DNA of 64,000 bases, from NCBI RefSeq assembly GCF_001998865.1, contig NZ_CP019607.1:2046001-2110000 (forward strand), given 5' to 3'. Of this stretch, positions 26,272-35,235 are shown piece by piece. The notes below the pieces were generated by a model. The model saw nothing but the letters and a program-made list of their open reading frames with translations, was not told the DNA's origin and searched no databases. A program made the translations under genes and the position numbers. Origin of the DNA: Tessaracoccus flavescens (GTDB taxonomy: Bacteria > Actinomycetota > Actinomycetes > Propionibacteriales > Propionibacteriaceae). How positions within the stretch are numbered: the stretch's first letter is position 1; the number at the start of each line of letters is the position of its first letter.

Positions 26272-27680
26272 CAGCAGGCCTCCGGGTCGGCCTCTTCGGT
26301 GGCCGTCGGTGTCGCGGTGATGCCGAGGTTGCCCTCCTGGACGCTCGGGGAGGCGGTCGGGTGGAGGGGAAGCCCGGGGCCGGGGGTGCCGGTGGGCCGG
26401 GGAGTCGGGGAGACCGTGATCGTCGGCTTCGGCTTCTGACGCTCGCGCCTGACCTCGACGCAGCGCTCGGCCAGGACGCGCAGCTCGGTGGTGGTTCCCT
26501 TCGCGGCCTCGGTGCTCTGGACGGCGATCGTCTGCTCGACCTGGCGTCGGAAGAAGCGTGGCAGGTCGGCGACGGGGATGTCGGTTCGTTCGACCAGCGT
26601 CGACATGTCGATGCCGAGGAAGCCGCCCGGGAGGCCGTTGTAGACGGCGACGTATCCGTCGTCGGCGCCCACGAAGTAGCGGCTCTTACCGTAGGCGTAC
26701 AGGCCCCATGCGCCGCCGCCGAAGACCAGCGCGATCGCGAGGATCAGGGCCAGCAGGCCTGGCCAGCGGCGCTTGTGGTCCTCCGGCGCGTAGCGGGCCA
26801 CCTCGGTGGCGTCGTGCTCCGGGGAGTTATCCGGCTCCGGCTTCGGGTACGGCGCCCCCTTGTCGGTGCCGCCTCGTTCCATGGCCAGCTGGCCGGTGCG
26901 GGGGATCTTCACCTCGGTGGCGGACCCGACGAGCACGCCTTCGACGGCGTCGAGCTCGTCGTCCTGCTCGGTCACCTCGCCGATGATGACGGTGATGTTG
27001 TCGTGCCCGCCGTTGTCGTTGGCGGCCTGCGCGAGCTGCGCCGCCGCCTCGTCGAGGTCCTCGGTGGCGAGCAGTTCGGCGATGGTGTCGTCGTCGATCA
27101 GCCCGCTGAGGCCGTCGGAGCAGAAGAGGAGTCGGTCGCCCAGTTCGGCGTCGATCAGCTCGTAGTCGGGATCGAACTGGTTCTGCCCGTTGAGCACCTT
27201 TAGGATCAGCGAGCGGTGGGGATGCACGGCCGCCTGGGCGGGGGTGATCTTTCCCTCGTCGATCAGCGACTGCACCCAGGAGTGGTCATGGGTGACCTGC
27301 GTCAGCTCACCGTCGCGGAGCAGGTAGCCGCGCGAGTCGCCGATGTGGGCGAGGCCGAACTGCTCGCCGTTGAACAGGGCGCCGCAGAAGGTGGTGCCCA
27401 TGCCGTCGAGCTGCAGGTCCTCGTCGATCAGATCGGTGAGCTTCGCGTTGGCCCGCGCCATCATGCCTGCGATCCGCTCGAGCATCTCCTCGCCGTCGGC
27501 CGCACGATGGTCCGAGCGGGCAGCCTCGGTGGAGGCGACGGCGGAGGCGAGGTCTCCAGCGGCCGCTCCGCCCATGCCGTCGGTGACGAGCAGCATGGTC
27601 GGCGAGGCGTAGCCGGCGTCCTGGTTGTTCTTTCGGACCCGGCCGACCTCGGAGTGGGCGGCGAAGCGGAGGCTGAACAC
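26271..27680 (-). CDS. pstP: PP2C-type Ser/Thr phosphatase
   Basis: A 469-residue membrane phosphatase that reverses PknB phosphorylation. The N-terminal PP2C domain (about 1-235) shows the metal-binding motifs RKNNQDAGY, VTDGMGG, FCSDGLSG and GGHDNITVI. A linker is followed by one membrane helix at about 310-330 and an extracellular domain ending in a Pro/Thr-rich tail. It is co-transcribed with the FHA proteins upstream and rodA-pbpA-pknB downstream. Confidence 0.9.
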   Translation of the reverse strand: MFSLRFAAHSEVGRVRKNNQDAGYASPTMLLVTDGMGGAAAGDLASAVASTEAARSDHRAADGEEMLERIAGMMARANAKLTDLIDEDLQLDGMGTTFCGALFNGEQFGLAHIGDSRGYLLRDGELTQVTHDHSWVQSLIDEGKITPAQAAVHPHRSLILKVLNGQNQFDPDYELIDAELGDRLLFCSDGLSGLIDDDTIAELLATEDLDEAAAQLAQAANDNGGHDNITVIIGEVTEQDDELDAVEGVLVGSATEVKIPRTGQLAMERGGTDKGAPYPKPEPDNSPEHDATEVARYAPEDHKRRWPGLLALILAIALVFGGGAWGLYAYGKSRYFVGADDGYVAVYNGLPGGFLGIDMSTLVERTDIPVADLPRFFRRQVEQTIAVQSTEAAKGTTTELRVLAERCVEVRRERQKPKPTITVSPTPRPTGTPGPGLPLHPTASPSVQEGNLGITATPTATEEADPEAC

Positions 27681-27717
27681 TAGTGGCGCGCCCCCGGAAT
27701 CTGGATGCGGTTCGTCA

Positions 27718-28179
27718 CTAGATCTCCAGCCTCATCAGCGTCTTGCCGATGCGCACGACGTCGCCGACGGTCACCTTGACGGGCTCCGTGACCGGCTTGC
27801 CGTTCAGGTAGGTGCCGTTGGTCGACTGGAGGTCGGTGAGGATCCAGGTGGTGGGGTCCTTCTGCACGAGCTGGGCGTGGCGGGCGGAGGCGTAGTCGTC
27901 GTCGAGCAGGAGGGTCGAGTCGGCTGCGCGACCGAGGTTGATCACCGGTTCGACGGGGACGGAGGCGCCCTGCTGGGGGCCGGCGGTGATCGCGAAGCGG
28001 GTCGGCAGCTTGGAGCGCCCCTTACCGCGGCCGCGGTCGGCCGGGATGGCCGTCAGCGAGGACGCGGGCACGCGCCGTCCGAAGAGGTCCGTGCGCACGG
28101 TGTTGGCCACGAACAGGATGAACAACCACAGCAGGACCAGGAATACGATCTTGATCGCCGCGACAATCAGGTCTGACAC
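27718..28179 (-). CDS. fhaB: FHA-domain membrane protein FhaB
   Basis: A 153-residue protein: an N-terminal membrane helix (about 5-26), a basic linker and a C-terminal FHA domain (about 75-153) with GRAADSTLLLDDDYASARHAQL and STNGTYLNG, the phosphothreonine-binding residues. FhaB (FipA) links the kinase to division proteins in mycobacteria. It lies 3 bases after fhaA and 37 before pstP. Confidence 0.85.
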   Translation of the reverse strand: MSDLIVAAIKIVFLVLLWLFILFVANTVRTDLFGRRVPASSLTAIPADRGRGKGRSKLPTRFAITAGPQQGASVPVEPVINLGRAADSTLLLDDDYASARHAQLVQKDPTTWILTDLQSTNGTYLNGKPVTEPVKVTVGDVVRIGKTLMRLEI

Positions 28180-28182
28180 GGT

Positions 28183-28878
28183 CTAGGACTCCGACGGGGT
28201 GTAGATCAGCATGCGTGTGTTGCCGATCTCAATCCGGGCGCCCTCCCCGACGCGGGTCTTGCTGATCCGACTCCCGTTGACGTGGACTCCGTTCGTGGAG
28301 CCGAGGTCCTCGATGGTGATCACCGGATGGGCCGGGTCACCGGAGACGTTGATGACGGCGTGGCGACGCGAGACGCCGGGGTCGTTGAGGCGGAGATCGG
28401 CCTCGGTGCCGCGGCCGATCACGAGGCCCGGCGGGACGAGCGGGTGGCGCACGCCGTTGACCTCGAGCACGAGCTGGCCTGCGGACGTCGGGCGCGCCGA
28501 GTTCTGTGAGGAGACGGCCTCGCTCGCGACGGTGAACTGCCCGGTGGGGAGGGATTCGTCGAGCACGTAGTCGATCGAGATCGGGCCGTTGAAGACGTAG
28601 TGCCGGTCGGCCGCGTGGTCGCGGATGCCTGGCAGGATCTCGGCGTTCAGCGTCTTGGAATACGGGGCGAGGCGGTCGTAGTCGGCCTGGGAGAGGCCGA
28701 TCCGGAACGCGTTGGGCACGAGGCGCTTGTCGCGGCTCAGGAGCTTTGCCTCGGCGTCCAGCTCACGCTGGATGCCTGCGACGATTTCCACTGGGTGCAC
28801 GTACCCTTTGAAGGCACGTGCAAACACCTTGCCGACGGCGGATTCGATCCGCTTCTCGGCTTTGTCAAAGACCCCCAT
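28183..28878 (-). CDS. fhaA: FhaA: DUF3662 and FHA domain protein
   Basis: A 231-residue cytoplasmic protein and first gene of the kinase cluster. The DUF3662 domain at residues 1-120 (KAEKRIESAVGKVFARAFKG) is followed by a short linker and an FHA domain at about 145-231 with IGRGTEADLRLNDPGVSRRHA and STNGVHVNG. FhaA binds phosphorylated MurJ-type partners in mycobacteria. Here the linker is much shorter than in mycobacterial FhaA (about 527 residues). ATG at 28878 is preceded by GGAAGGAGG; the upstream in-frame ATG at 28893 is less likely. Confidence 0.85.
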   Translation of the reverse strand: MGVFDKAEKRIESAVGKVFARAFKGYVHPVEIVAGIQRELDAEAKLLSRDKRLVPNAFRIGLSQADYDRLAPYSKTLNAEILPGIRDHAADRHYVFNGPISIDYVLDESLPTGQFTVASEAVSSQNSARPTSAGQLVLEVNGVRHPLVPPGLVIGRGTEADLRLNDPGVSRRHAVINVSGDPAHPVITIEDLGSTNGVHVNGSRISKTRVGEGARIEIGNTRMLIYTPSES

Positions 28879-28988
28879 GTGCCTCCTTCCCACGCGTCAG
28901 ACTAGTCAATAACCATCCGAAGTCTACCTGCAGGCCGGACTCCGGCGCGTCCCGCTGCGGTAGGAACCCGGGTGCTCGACGGTCGCGC

Positions 28989-30008
28989 TCAACCCTGATC
29001 TGACGCCCAGGGGAGCGTGGCGACCGAGCGCGCGAAGGTGCGCAGGATCTCCTGAGCGCCCTCCAGTGCGGACAGCGACTCGTCGGCGAGTTGGGCCTCG
29101 ACCCGCTCCGCCGTCGCGCGCACCTCCGGTGAGGTGCGCAGCGCCTCCATGAGCTCGTCGCGCACCATGTTCCAGAGCCAGTCGCGCTGCTGGTCGAGGC
29201 GTCGGGCCGCCAGCGTGCCCGACTCCTCGAGCTCGGCGCGGTGCTTCGTGACGGCGTCCCACACCTCGTCGAGCCCCGCGCCGGTGTACGACGAACAGGT
29301 CAGCACGGGCGCGCGACGCTTCGAGTTGTCGCTGGTGATCAGCTTCATCGCGATGCTCAGTTCGCGGGCCGCGACCCGGGCGGCCTGCTCGTTGTCGCCG
29401 TCGGCCTTGGTGATGGCGATCACGTCGGCGAGCTCGAGGATGCCCCGCTTGATGCCCTGCAGCTGGTCGCCGGTGCGTGCCACCTGCAGCATCAGGAAGG
29501 TGTCGACCATGCCCGAGACGGCGACCTCGGACTGGCCGACGCCCACCGTCTCGACGAGGATCACGTCGTACCCCGCTGCCTCGAGCACGAGCATCGACTC
29601 GCGGGTGGCGCGGGCGACGCCGCCGAGGTGCCCGCCGGAGGGCGAGGGACGGATGAAGGCGTCCTCACGCTGGGCGAGCTCGCCCATGCGGGTGCGGTCG
29701 CCGAGGATGGAGCCGCCGGTGCGCGACGAGGAGGGGTCGACGGCGAGGACGGCGACCTTGTGTTTCCGCTCGTCGATCAGCTTCATGCCCATGGCGTTGA
29801 TGAAGGTCGACTTGCCAGCGCCGGGGACACCGGAGATGCCGACGCGGAACGCCCGGCCCGTCCGCGGCGCGATCAGCTTCAGCAGCTCGTGGGCCTCCGC
29901 GCGGTGCTGCGGTCTTGTCGACTCGACAAGGGTGATGGCGCGGGCGATGGCCGCCCGCGATCCGTTCCCGATGCCGTCGGCCAGTTCCTCGACATTCACC
30001 TTCCGCAT
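28989..30008 (-). CDS. meaB: Methylmalonyl-CoA mutase-associated GTPase MeaB
   Basis: A 339-residue G3E GTPase chaperone that loads and protects adenosylcobalamin in methylmalonyl-CoA mutase. P-loop GVPGAGKST, switch regions with DPSSSRTGGSILGD and VETVGVGQSE, and base-recognition motif ITKADGD are all present, as are N- and C-terminal helical arms used for dimerisation. It belongs functionally with mutAB at 33-37 kb and is divergent from cobT. ATG at 30008 gives the normal family length. Confidence 0.9.
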   Translation of the reverse strand: MRKVNVEELADGIGNGSRAAIARAITLVESTRPQHRAEAHELLKLIAPRTGRAFRVGISGVPGAGKSTFINAMGMKLIDERKHKVAVLAVDPSSSRTGGSILGDRTRMGELAQREDAFIRPSPSGGHLGGVARATRESMLVLEAAGYDVILVETVGVGQSEVAVSGMVDTFLMLQVARTGDQLQGIKRGILELADVIAITKADGDNEQAARVAARELSIAMKLITSDNSKRRAPVLTCSSYTGAGLDEVWDAVTKHRAELEESGTLAARRLDQQRDWLWNMVRDELMEALRTSPEVRATAERVEAQLADESLSALEGAQEILRTFARSVATLPWASDQG

Positions 30009-30234
30009 GTCTTCGACTCTACCGTCAGGGCTGTCGCGGACGACGGCGCCTCCCCGTCGGGTGGGGAATCGGTCCCGCAAAGCCCGATGGCGGGTGCTCT
30101 CACCGCACGGTTCGCAACACCGCACGGCGGCTGCTTCGGCGTGGCGGCGGTGTGGGGACCCGTTCCGGAGCGCGGGTCGCCCGCTGATAGCCTCACAAGG
30201 CTCCAACAAGACCGACCCGACGGAGGCCGCCGCC

Positions 30235-31539
30235 ATGTCCGACCTGCTCACCGACACGATCTCCGCCATCGAGGCGCCCTCGCCGGAGGCGCTTCGGCTG
30301 GCGCAGCAGCGGCAGGCGATCCTCACCAAGCCTGCGGGCAGCCTCGGGCTGTTGGAGAGGATCGGGGCCCAGCTCGCCGCCATCGCGGGCTCCTGCCCGC
30401 CGCCGGTGCCGGAGCGAGGCGTCGTCGGTGTCTTCGCGGGCGACCACGGCGTCTGCGCGCAGGGCGTCACGCCGTGGCCGCAGGAGGTCACCGTCTCGAT
30501 GCTGCTCAACATGGCCGCGGGAGGGGCCGCGGTCAACGTGCTGAGCAGGCAGGCGGGCGCCTCGCTCGTGCTCACCGACGTGGGCGTCGCCTCCGACTAT
30601 CCGGCGACCGACGGCGTCCGAGACCGCAACGTCGCCCGCGGCACCCGCGACATGTCGGTCGGCCCGGCGATGAGCCGTGACGAGGCGCTCCGCGCGCTCA
30701 CCGTAGGCATCGAGACGGCCGATGAGGCGGTGGCAGCCGGGGCGGACATCCTGCTGACCGGGGAGATGGGGATCGGCAACACGACCGCCTCCAGCGCCCT
30801 GATCTCGGTCTTCACCGGCGTCGGCGTGGCCACCGTTACCGGCCGGGGAACGGGGATCGACGATGACGTGCTCGCCCGCAAGGTCGACGTGATCGAGGCG
30901 GCGATCGCGCTCAACGCCCCGGATGCCTCCGACCCCGTCCAGGCCCTCGCCGCGGTCGGCGGGCTCGAGCAGGCGGCGCTTGCGGGCTTCATCCTCGGCG
31001 CGGCGCGCAACCGGGTGCCAATCATCCTCGACGGCGTCATCGCCTGCGCTGCCGCCTGCCTCGCCGTCGCACTGGCCCCGGAGGCGGCGGGTTACCTGAT
31101 CGCCGGGCACGCCGGTGCCGAGCCAGGCATCACCGAGGCGCTGCGCCACCTCGGGCTCGACCCGCTGGTCGACCTGGGGCTCCGCCTCGGGGAGGGGAGC
31201 GGGGCCGTGCTCGCGCTGCCGATGGTGCAGGCCTCCGCTCGGATCCTCTCTGAGATGGCGACGTTCGAGGACGCCGGGATCGACGCGGGCCAGCGCGGGG
31301 CTGATCCGGACGGTTCTGCCACAGACCCGGCGAGGAGGGCTAGCGTTGGGTGCATGTCTGATTCCGAACAACCGCAGGAGGAACGCCTCGATCCGAAGGA
31401 GGCGATGCGCCAGGCCCTCGAGCGCAAGAAGCAGAAGGAACACTTCTCGGCTTCGCACGGCGTCGACGCCGAGCGCGGCGAGGTGCACGCCCATGGGCAG
31501 GTCGGCGGGAAGCGAGAATTCCGCCGCAAGTCGGGGTAG
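30235..31539 (+). CDS. cobT: Nicotinate-nucleotide--dimethylbenzimidazole phosphoribosyltransferase, in-frame with DUF5302
   Basis: CobT activates dimethylbenzimidazole for the lower ligand of cobalamin. Residues 1 to about 355 are a complete enzyme: KPAGSLGLLERIG, GDHGVCAQGVTPWPQEVT, GEMGIGNTTASSAL, AGHAGAEPG and the catalytic Glu in RLGEGSGA. A GGAGG site precedes the ATG. No stop follows the normal end (ATFEDAGIDAG); the frame runs through about 18 residues into the DUF5302 gene and stops at 31539. TGA triplets occur just downstream, but out of frame. Either a fusion or a small indel has removed the stop. Confidence 0.85.
   Translation: MSDLLTDTISAIEAPSPEALRLAQQRQAILTKPAGSLGLLERIGAQLAAIAGSCPPPVPERGVVGVFAGDHGVCAQGVTPWPQEVTVSMLLNMAAGGAAVNVLSRQAGASLVLTDVGVASDYPATDGVRDRNVARGTRDMSVGPAMSRDEALRALTVGIETADEAVAAGADILLTGEMGIGNTTASSALISVFTGVGVATVTGRGTGIDDDVLARKVDVIEAAIALNAPDASDPVQALAAVGGLEQAALAGFILGAARNRVPIILDGVIACAAACLAVALAPEAAGYLIAGHAGAEPGITEALRHLGLDPLVDLGLRLGEGSGAVLALPMVQASARILSEMATFEDAGIDAGQRGADPDGSATDPARRASVGCMSDSEQPQEERLDPKEAMRQALERKKQKEHFSASHGVDAERGEVHAHGQVGGKREFRRKSG
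31341..31346 (+). promoter_or_regulatory. -10 element for leaderless DUF5302
   Basis: TAGCGT, 7 bases before the ATG at 31354, inside the extended cobT frame. The spacing fits a leaderless transcript. Confidence 0.4.
31354..31539 (+). CDS. DUF5302 family small protein
   Basis: A 61-residue, highly charged protein (DPKEAMRQALERKKQKEHFSAS, ending GKREFRRKSG) of a small actinobacterial family with no known function. It may be made alone from the ATG at 31354, helped by the -10 box, or as the C-terminal part of the extended CobT, since both share one frame. A terminator hairpin follows 16 bases after the stop. Confidence 0.7.
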   Translation: MSDSEQPQEERLDPKEAMRQALERKKQKEHFSASHGVDAERGEVHAHGQVGGKREFRRKSG

Positions 31540-31555
31540 TCCGAAGACCGTCACA

Positions 31556-31579
31556 GGGGCCGTCCGGAAGGGCGGCCCC
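31556..31579 (+). terminator. Terminator after cobT/DUF5302
   Basis: GGGGCCGTCC and GGGCGGCCCC pair (one G-T wobble) around GGAA, followed by TTC. Confidence 0.7.
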
Positions 31580-31599
31580 TTCACCGTGTAGCGGTGGCC

Positions 31600-32574
31600 T
31601 CAGGCGCTCTCGCGCCACAGGGGAAGGGGGGTGACGGTGACGTGCTCGGAAGGCTCGGCCGTCCCGTCAAGGACCCGCTCGATCAGATCAGTGACCGCCT
31701 CGGCGAGGCCGCAGTGGATCACATCGAGACTCGACAGCGGCGGGACGGTCAACGACCCGAGCGAGAGGCCGTCGGTGCCGACGATCCGCACGTCTCCGGG
31801 CACGGCGAGCCCGTCGGCGTGGGCGGCCGACAGCGCGCCCATCGCCATCAGGTCGGTGAAGGCGACCACGGTGTCGGTCTCCGGGTGCTCCCGCATCAAC
31901 TGCCGGAACCCGACCGCTCCCGCGTCGATGGAGCGCAGATCCATCTCGCACACGACGATCGCCTCGCGCGAGTCGGGCCCGGCGTGCCGCTCGTAGGCTC
32001 GGCGCCGGTCGGAGTGGCGGTAGTCGCGGGTGACCAGGTTCGTCTCGAGCAGGCCGAACCGCTTCGATCCGCGCTGCCGCAGGCCCTCGAGCAGGGTCTC
32101 GACCCCCGTGCCGAAGTCGATCGAGACCGAGTGGAGGCCCGGTAGCTGCGGGGCCTAGACGATCAGGATCACCGGGATGGCCTGCGTCGCCGTGACGAGC
32201 TCGAGCGGGTCGCTGTCGAAGTAGCCACCACGACGTCGACCTCCCCGGCGAGGCGCCGCGGCAGCTCGAGCGGCGAGGCGACCTCCTGCGAGGAAACGTT
32301 CATCTGCCACCCGCGGGCCGCGGTGAGACTCAGCAGTTCCGCGGTGAACTCGCTGTAGTAGGGGTTGCGGAACGACTCGACCACGAACCCGATGGCCCTC
32401 GTCTTGGTGTTGCTTGCCAGGTTCTTCGCGAACCGACTCGGCTGGTAGCCGGGCCGCCTGCTGGCCTCGAGCACCCTCTCCCGGGTCTGGGGGCTGATCC
32501 GTGGCGCGCGTGACCGTCTGCCTCGACCCCCCCACCTCGGCGGCGATGTCCTCGATCGTCACCCGTCGCTTCAC
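31600..32574 (-). pseudogene. LacI-family regulator, inactivated
   Basis: The pieces of one LacI/GalR regulator can be read in order on the minus strand but in different frames. A helix-turn-helix VTIEDIAAEVGGSRQTVTRA is followed by a frame change with loss of several codons near 32500. Next comes QTRERVLEASRRPGYQPSRF and the start of the ligand domain, then another frame change near 32225 and a TAG at 32155-32157. Intact reading (MDLRSIDAGAVGFRQLM to the end) then continues to 31600. Three independent lesions make this a true pseudogene. Its target is unknown. Confidence 0.85.
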
Positions 32575-32579
32575 TCCGC

Positions 32580-32906
32580 TCGTCGTAGTAGTCGGTGAAC
32601 AGCGCGACGGCCGCCTCGCCGTCCTTGACGGCCGGGACGTTGGCAGCCGCGTCGTCACGGGCGGCGACCAGCAGCGCCTTGTAGTCCCCGACGGCCTTCG
32701 TGACCTGTGCCTTCTGCTCCGCGCCGGTTCCGGAGAGCGAGAGGGAGACGTCACCGAGGGCGTCGTCGGGCTCCTGCCACGCGGCCTCCTGTGCAGGTGG
32801 CCTTGGCGAACGCGGCGGGCTCGACGCCCCCGTACTCGGGTTCGCCCGCCCCGCACCCGGCAAGGGCGAGGCAGGTCACGGTCACGGTGATGGCTGGCAG
32901 GCGCAC
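32580..32906 (-). pseudogene. Lipoprotein gene fragment fused to the lacI remnant
   Basis: A GTG at 32906 with GAGGAG upstream opens a lipoprotein signal, VRLPAITVTVTCLALAGC, with a clear lipobox. After about 35 residues the frame shifts near 32800; the second frame continues as AAWQEPDDALGDVSLSLSG and VTKAVGDYKALLVAARDDAAA up to about 32580. There is no stop before it runs into the lacI start. The protein family is not recognised. Confidence 0.65.
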
Positions 32907-33004
32907 GTTTCTCCTCGGATCATCCGGCCGCGGTTCGCGACCGGAGCGGGCCACGATAGCCAGCGCTGGGGTCAGGGCGACGCGCGTTACGGCCAGACGC
33001 AGAA

Positions 33005-33033
33005 GGGCCCGGACGCGGTGTGCGTCCGGGCCC
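33005..33033 (-). terminator. Terminator of the mutAB operon
   Basis: Perfect 12-bp stem GGGCCCGGACGC/GCGTCCGGGCCC with a 5-base loop, 17 bases after the mutB stop, followed on the minus strand by TTCT. Confidence 0.85.
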
Positions 33034-33049
33034 CCTTGCGGAACCGGTG

Positions 33050-35233
33050 TCAGTCGTCGAGCTGAGCCGTCAGCTTGGTCAGCAGATCGACGGCGGCCTC
33101 GGGGATGATCGTGCCTGGAGGGTAGATCGCGTCCGCGCCGGAGTTGCGCAGCTCCTCGAAGTCCTGGCTCGGGATCACGCCACCGACGACGATCATCAGG
33201 TCGTCGCGGCCGAGCTTGTCCAGCTCCTCACGCAGCGCGGGCACCAGGGTGAGGTGTCCGGCGGCGAGCGAGGAGACGCCGACCACGTGCACGTCGGACT
33301 CGACGGCCTGGCGTGCGACCTCCTCCGGCGTCTGGAACAGCGGGCCGACGTCGACGTCCATGCCGAGATCGGCATAGGCCGTCGCGATGACCTTCTGGCC
33401 GCGGTCGTGGCCGTCCTGGCCCATCTTCGCGATCAGGATGCGAGGACGGCGCCCCTCCCTGGTCTCGAACTCCTCGACCAGCTTCCTGGCCGCCTCGATG
33501 GTCTCGGACGAGCCCGACTCCTTGTTGTACACACCAGAGATGGTACGGATGTTCGCCGTGTAGCGTCCGTAGACCTTCTCGAGCGCGTCGGAGATCTCGC
33601 CGACGGAGGCCTTCGCGCGGGCCGCGTCGATGGCGACCTTCAGCAGGTTCCGGTCGGGATCGGTCGGGTCGGGGTTGGCCGCCGCCCACGAGACGCGTTC
33701 GAGCATCTCCTGGGTGACGGTCTCGTCCCGCTCGGCGCGAAGGCGCTCCAGCTTCGCGATCTGCGCCGCGCGCACCGTCTTGTTGTCGACCTTGAGCACC
33801 TCGAGCTCGTCCTCGTTCTCGAGGCGGTACTTGTTGACGCCGATCACCGGCTGGCGGCCGGAGTCGATGCGGGCCTGGGTGCGGGCCGCCGCCTCCTCGA
33901 TGCGCATCTTCGGGATGCCTGCCTCGATGGCCTTCGCCATGCCGCCTGCCTGCTCGACCTCCTGGATCCGCTCCCACGCCTTGCGAGCGAGCTGTTCGGT
34001 CAGCTTCTCCACATACGCAGAGCCGGCCCACGGGTCGACCGTGCGGGTCGTGCCCGACTCCTGCTGCAGGAACAGCTGGGTGTTGCGGGCGATGCGGGCC
34101 GAGAAGTCGGTCGGCAGTGCGATCGCCTCGTCGAGCGCGTTCGTGTGCAGCGACTGGGTGTGGCCCTGCGTCGCGCCCATGGCCTCGACCGCGGTGCGGA
34201 TGACGTTGTTGTACACGTCCTGCGCCGTCAGCGACCAGCCGGAGGTCTGCGAGTGGGTGCGCAGCGACATCGACTTCGGGTTCTTCGGGCCGAACTGCCG
34301 CACGAGGCGCGCCCACAGCAGACGCGCGGCGCGCATCTTGGCGACCTCCATGTAGAAGTTCATCCCGATCGCCCAGAAGAAGGACAGGCGGGGGGCGAAC
34401 TGGTCGACGTTCAGGCCGACCGACTCACCCGCCCGGATGTACTCGACGCCGTCGGCGAGGGTGTAGGCCATCTCGATGTCGGCCGTCGCCCCTGCCTCCT
34501 GCATGTGGTAGCCGGAGATCGAGATCGAGTTGAACCGGGGCATGTTCGCCGAGGTGTAGGCGAAGATGTCGGCGATGATCTTCATCGACGGCTGCGGTGG
34601 GTAGATGTAGGTGTTGCGGACCATGAACTCCTTCAGAATGTCATTCTGAATCGTTCCGGCGAGCTGCTCGGGCTTGACGCCCTGCTCCTCCGCGGCGACG
34701 ACATAGAGCGCAAGCACCGGGAGCACCGCGCCGTTCATCGTCATCGACACCGACATCTGGTCGAGCGGGATGCCGTCGAACAGCTGGCGCATGTCGAGGA
34801 TCGAGTCGACGGCGACACCAGCCATGCCGACGTCGCCGGAGACGCGCGGGTGATCCGAGTCGTAGCCGCGGTGGGTGGCCAGGTCGAACGCGATCGACAG
34901 GCCCTTCTGGCCGGCCGCGAGGTTGCGCCGGTAGAAGGCGTTGGACTCCTCGGCGGTGGAGAAGCCAGCGTACTGGCGGATCGTCCACGGCTGGTTGACG
35001 TACATGGTGGCGTAGGGGCCACGCAGGAACGGCGGGATGCCGGGGGCGGTGTTCAGGAAGTCGAGGCCCTTCAGGTCGCCGTCGCCGTACAGCGGCGGAA
35101 CCAGGATGTGCTCCGGGGTCTGCCAGCCGGCGGAGTGGCCGAAGTGGTCATTGCGGGCCTCGAACTCGGCGGCAGCGCCAGCGGGAACCGATGCGCCGCC
35201 CAGCTCGACATCTGTGAAACGGGGGATGGTCAT
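33050..35233 (-). CDS. mutB: Methylmalonyl-CoA mutase large (catalytic) subunit
   Basis: A 727-residue adenosylcobalamin enzyme interconverting succinyl-CoA and (R)-methylmalonyl-CoA, central to propionate formation and use. The N-terminal TIM barrel (about 50-410, with [18 protein letters not shown], whose Tyr-Arg contact the substrate) is followed by a linker and the C-terminal cobalamin domain with DGHDRG, whose His replaces the dimethylbenzimidazole ligand, and GGVIPSQD. It lies 2 bases after mutA. Composition and length match propionibacterial MutB. Confidence 0.97.
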   Translation of the reverse strand: MTIPRFTDVELGGASVPAGAAAEFEARNDHFGHSAGWQTPEHILVPPLYGDGDLKGLDFLNTAPGIPPFLRGPYATMYVNQPWTIRQYAGFSTAEESNAFYRRNLAAGQKGLSIAFDLATHRGYDSDHPRVSGDVGMAGVAVDSILDMRQLFDGIPLDQMSVSMTMNGAVLPVLALYVVAAEEQGVKPEQLAGTIQNDILKEFMVRNTYIYPPQPSMKIIADIFAYTSANMPRFNSISISGYHMQEAGATADIEMAYTLADGVEYIRAGESVGLNVDQFAPRLSFFWAIGMNFYMEVAKMRAARLLWARLVRQFGPKNPKSMSLRTHSQTSGWSLTAQDVYNNVIRTAVEAMGATQGHTQSLHTNALDEAIALPTDFSARIARNTQLFLQQESGTTRTVDPWAGSAYVEKLTEQLARKAWERIQEVEQAGGMAKAIEAGIPKMRIEEAAARTQARIDSGRQPVIGVNKYRLENEDELEVLKVDNKTVRAAQIAKLERLRAERDETVTQEMLERVSWAAANPDPTDPDRNLLKVAIDAARAKASVGEISDALEKVYGRYTANIRTISGVYNKESGSSETIEAARKLVEEFETREGRRPRILIAKMGQDGHDRGQKVIATAYADLGMDVDVGPLFQTPEEVARQAVESDVHVVGVSSLAAGHLTLVPALREELDKLGRDDLMIVVGGVIPSQDFEELRNSGADAIYPPGTIIPEAAVDLLTKLTAQLDD

Positions 35234-35235
35234 GG

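Noticed and set aside
28989..30575. Long N-terminal extension of MeaB
   Set aside because: The extra residues upstream of 30008 cross the cobT promoter and coding start and have no conserved features; the ATG at 30008 gives the family length.
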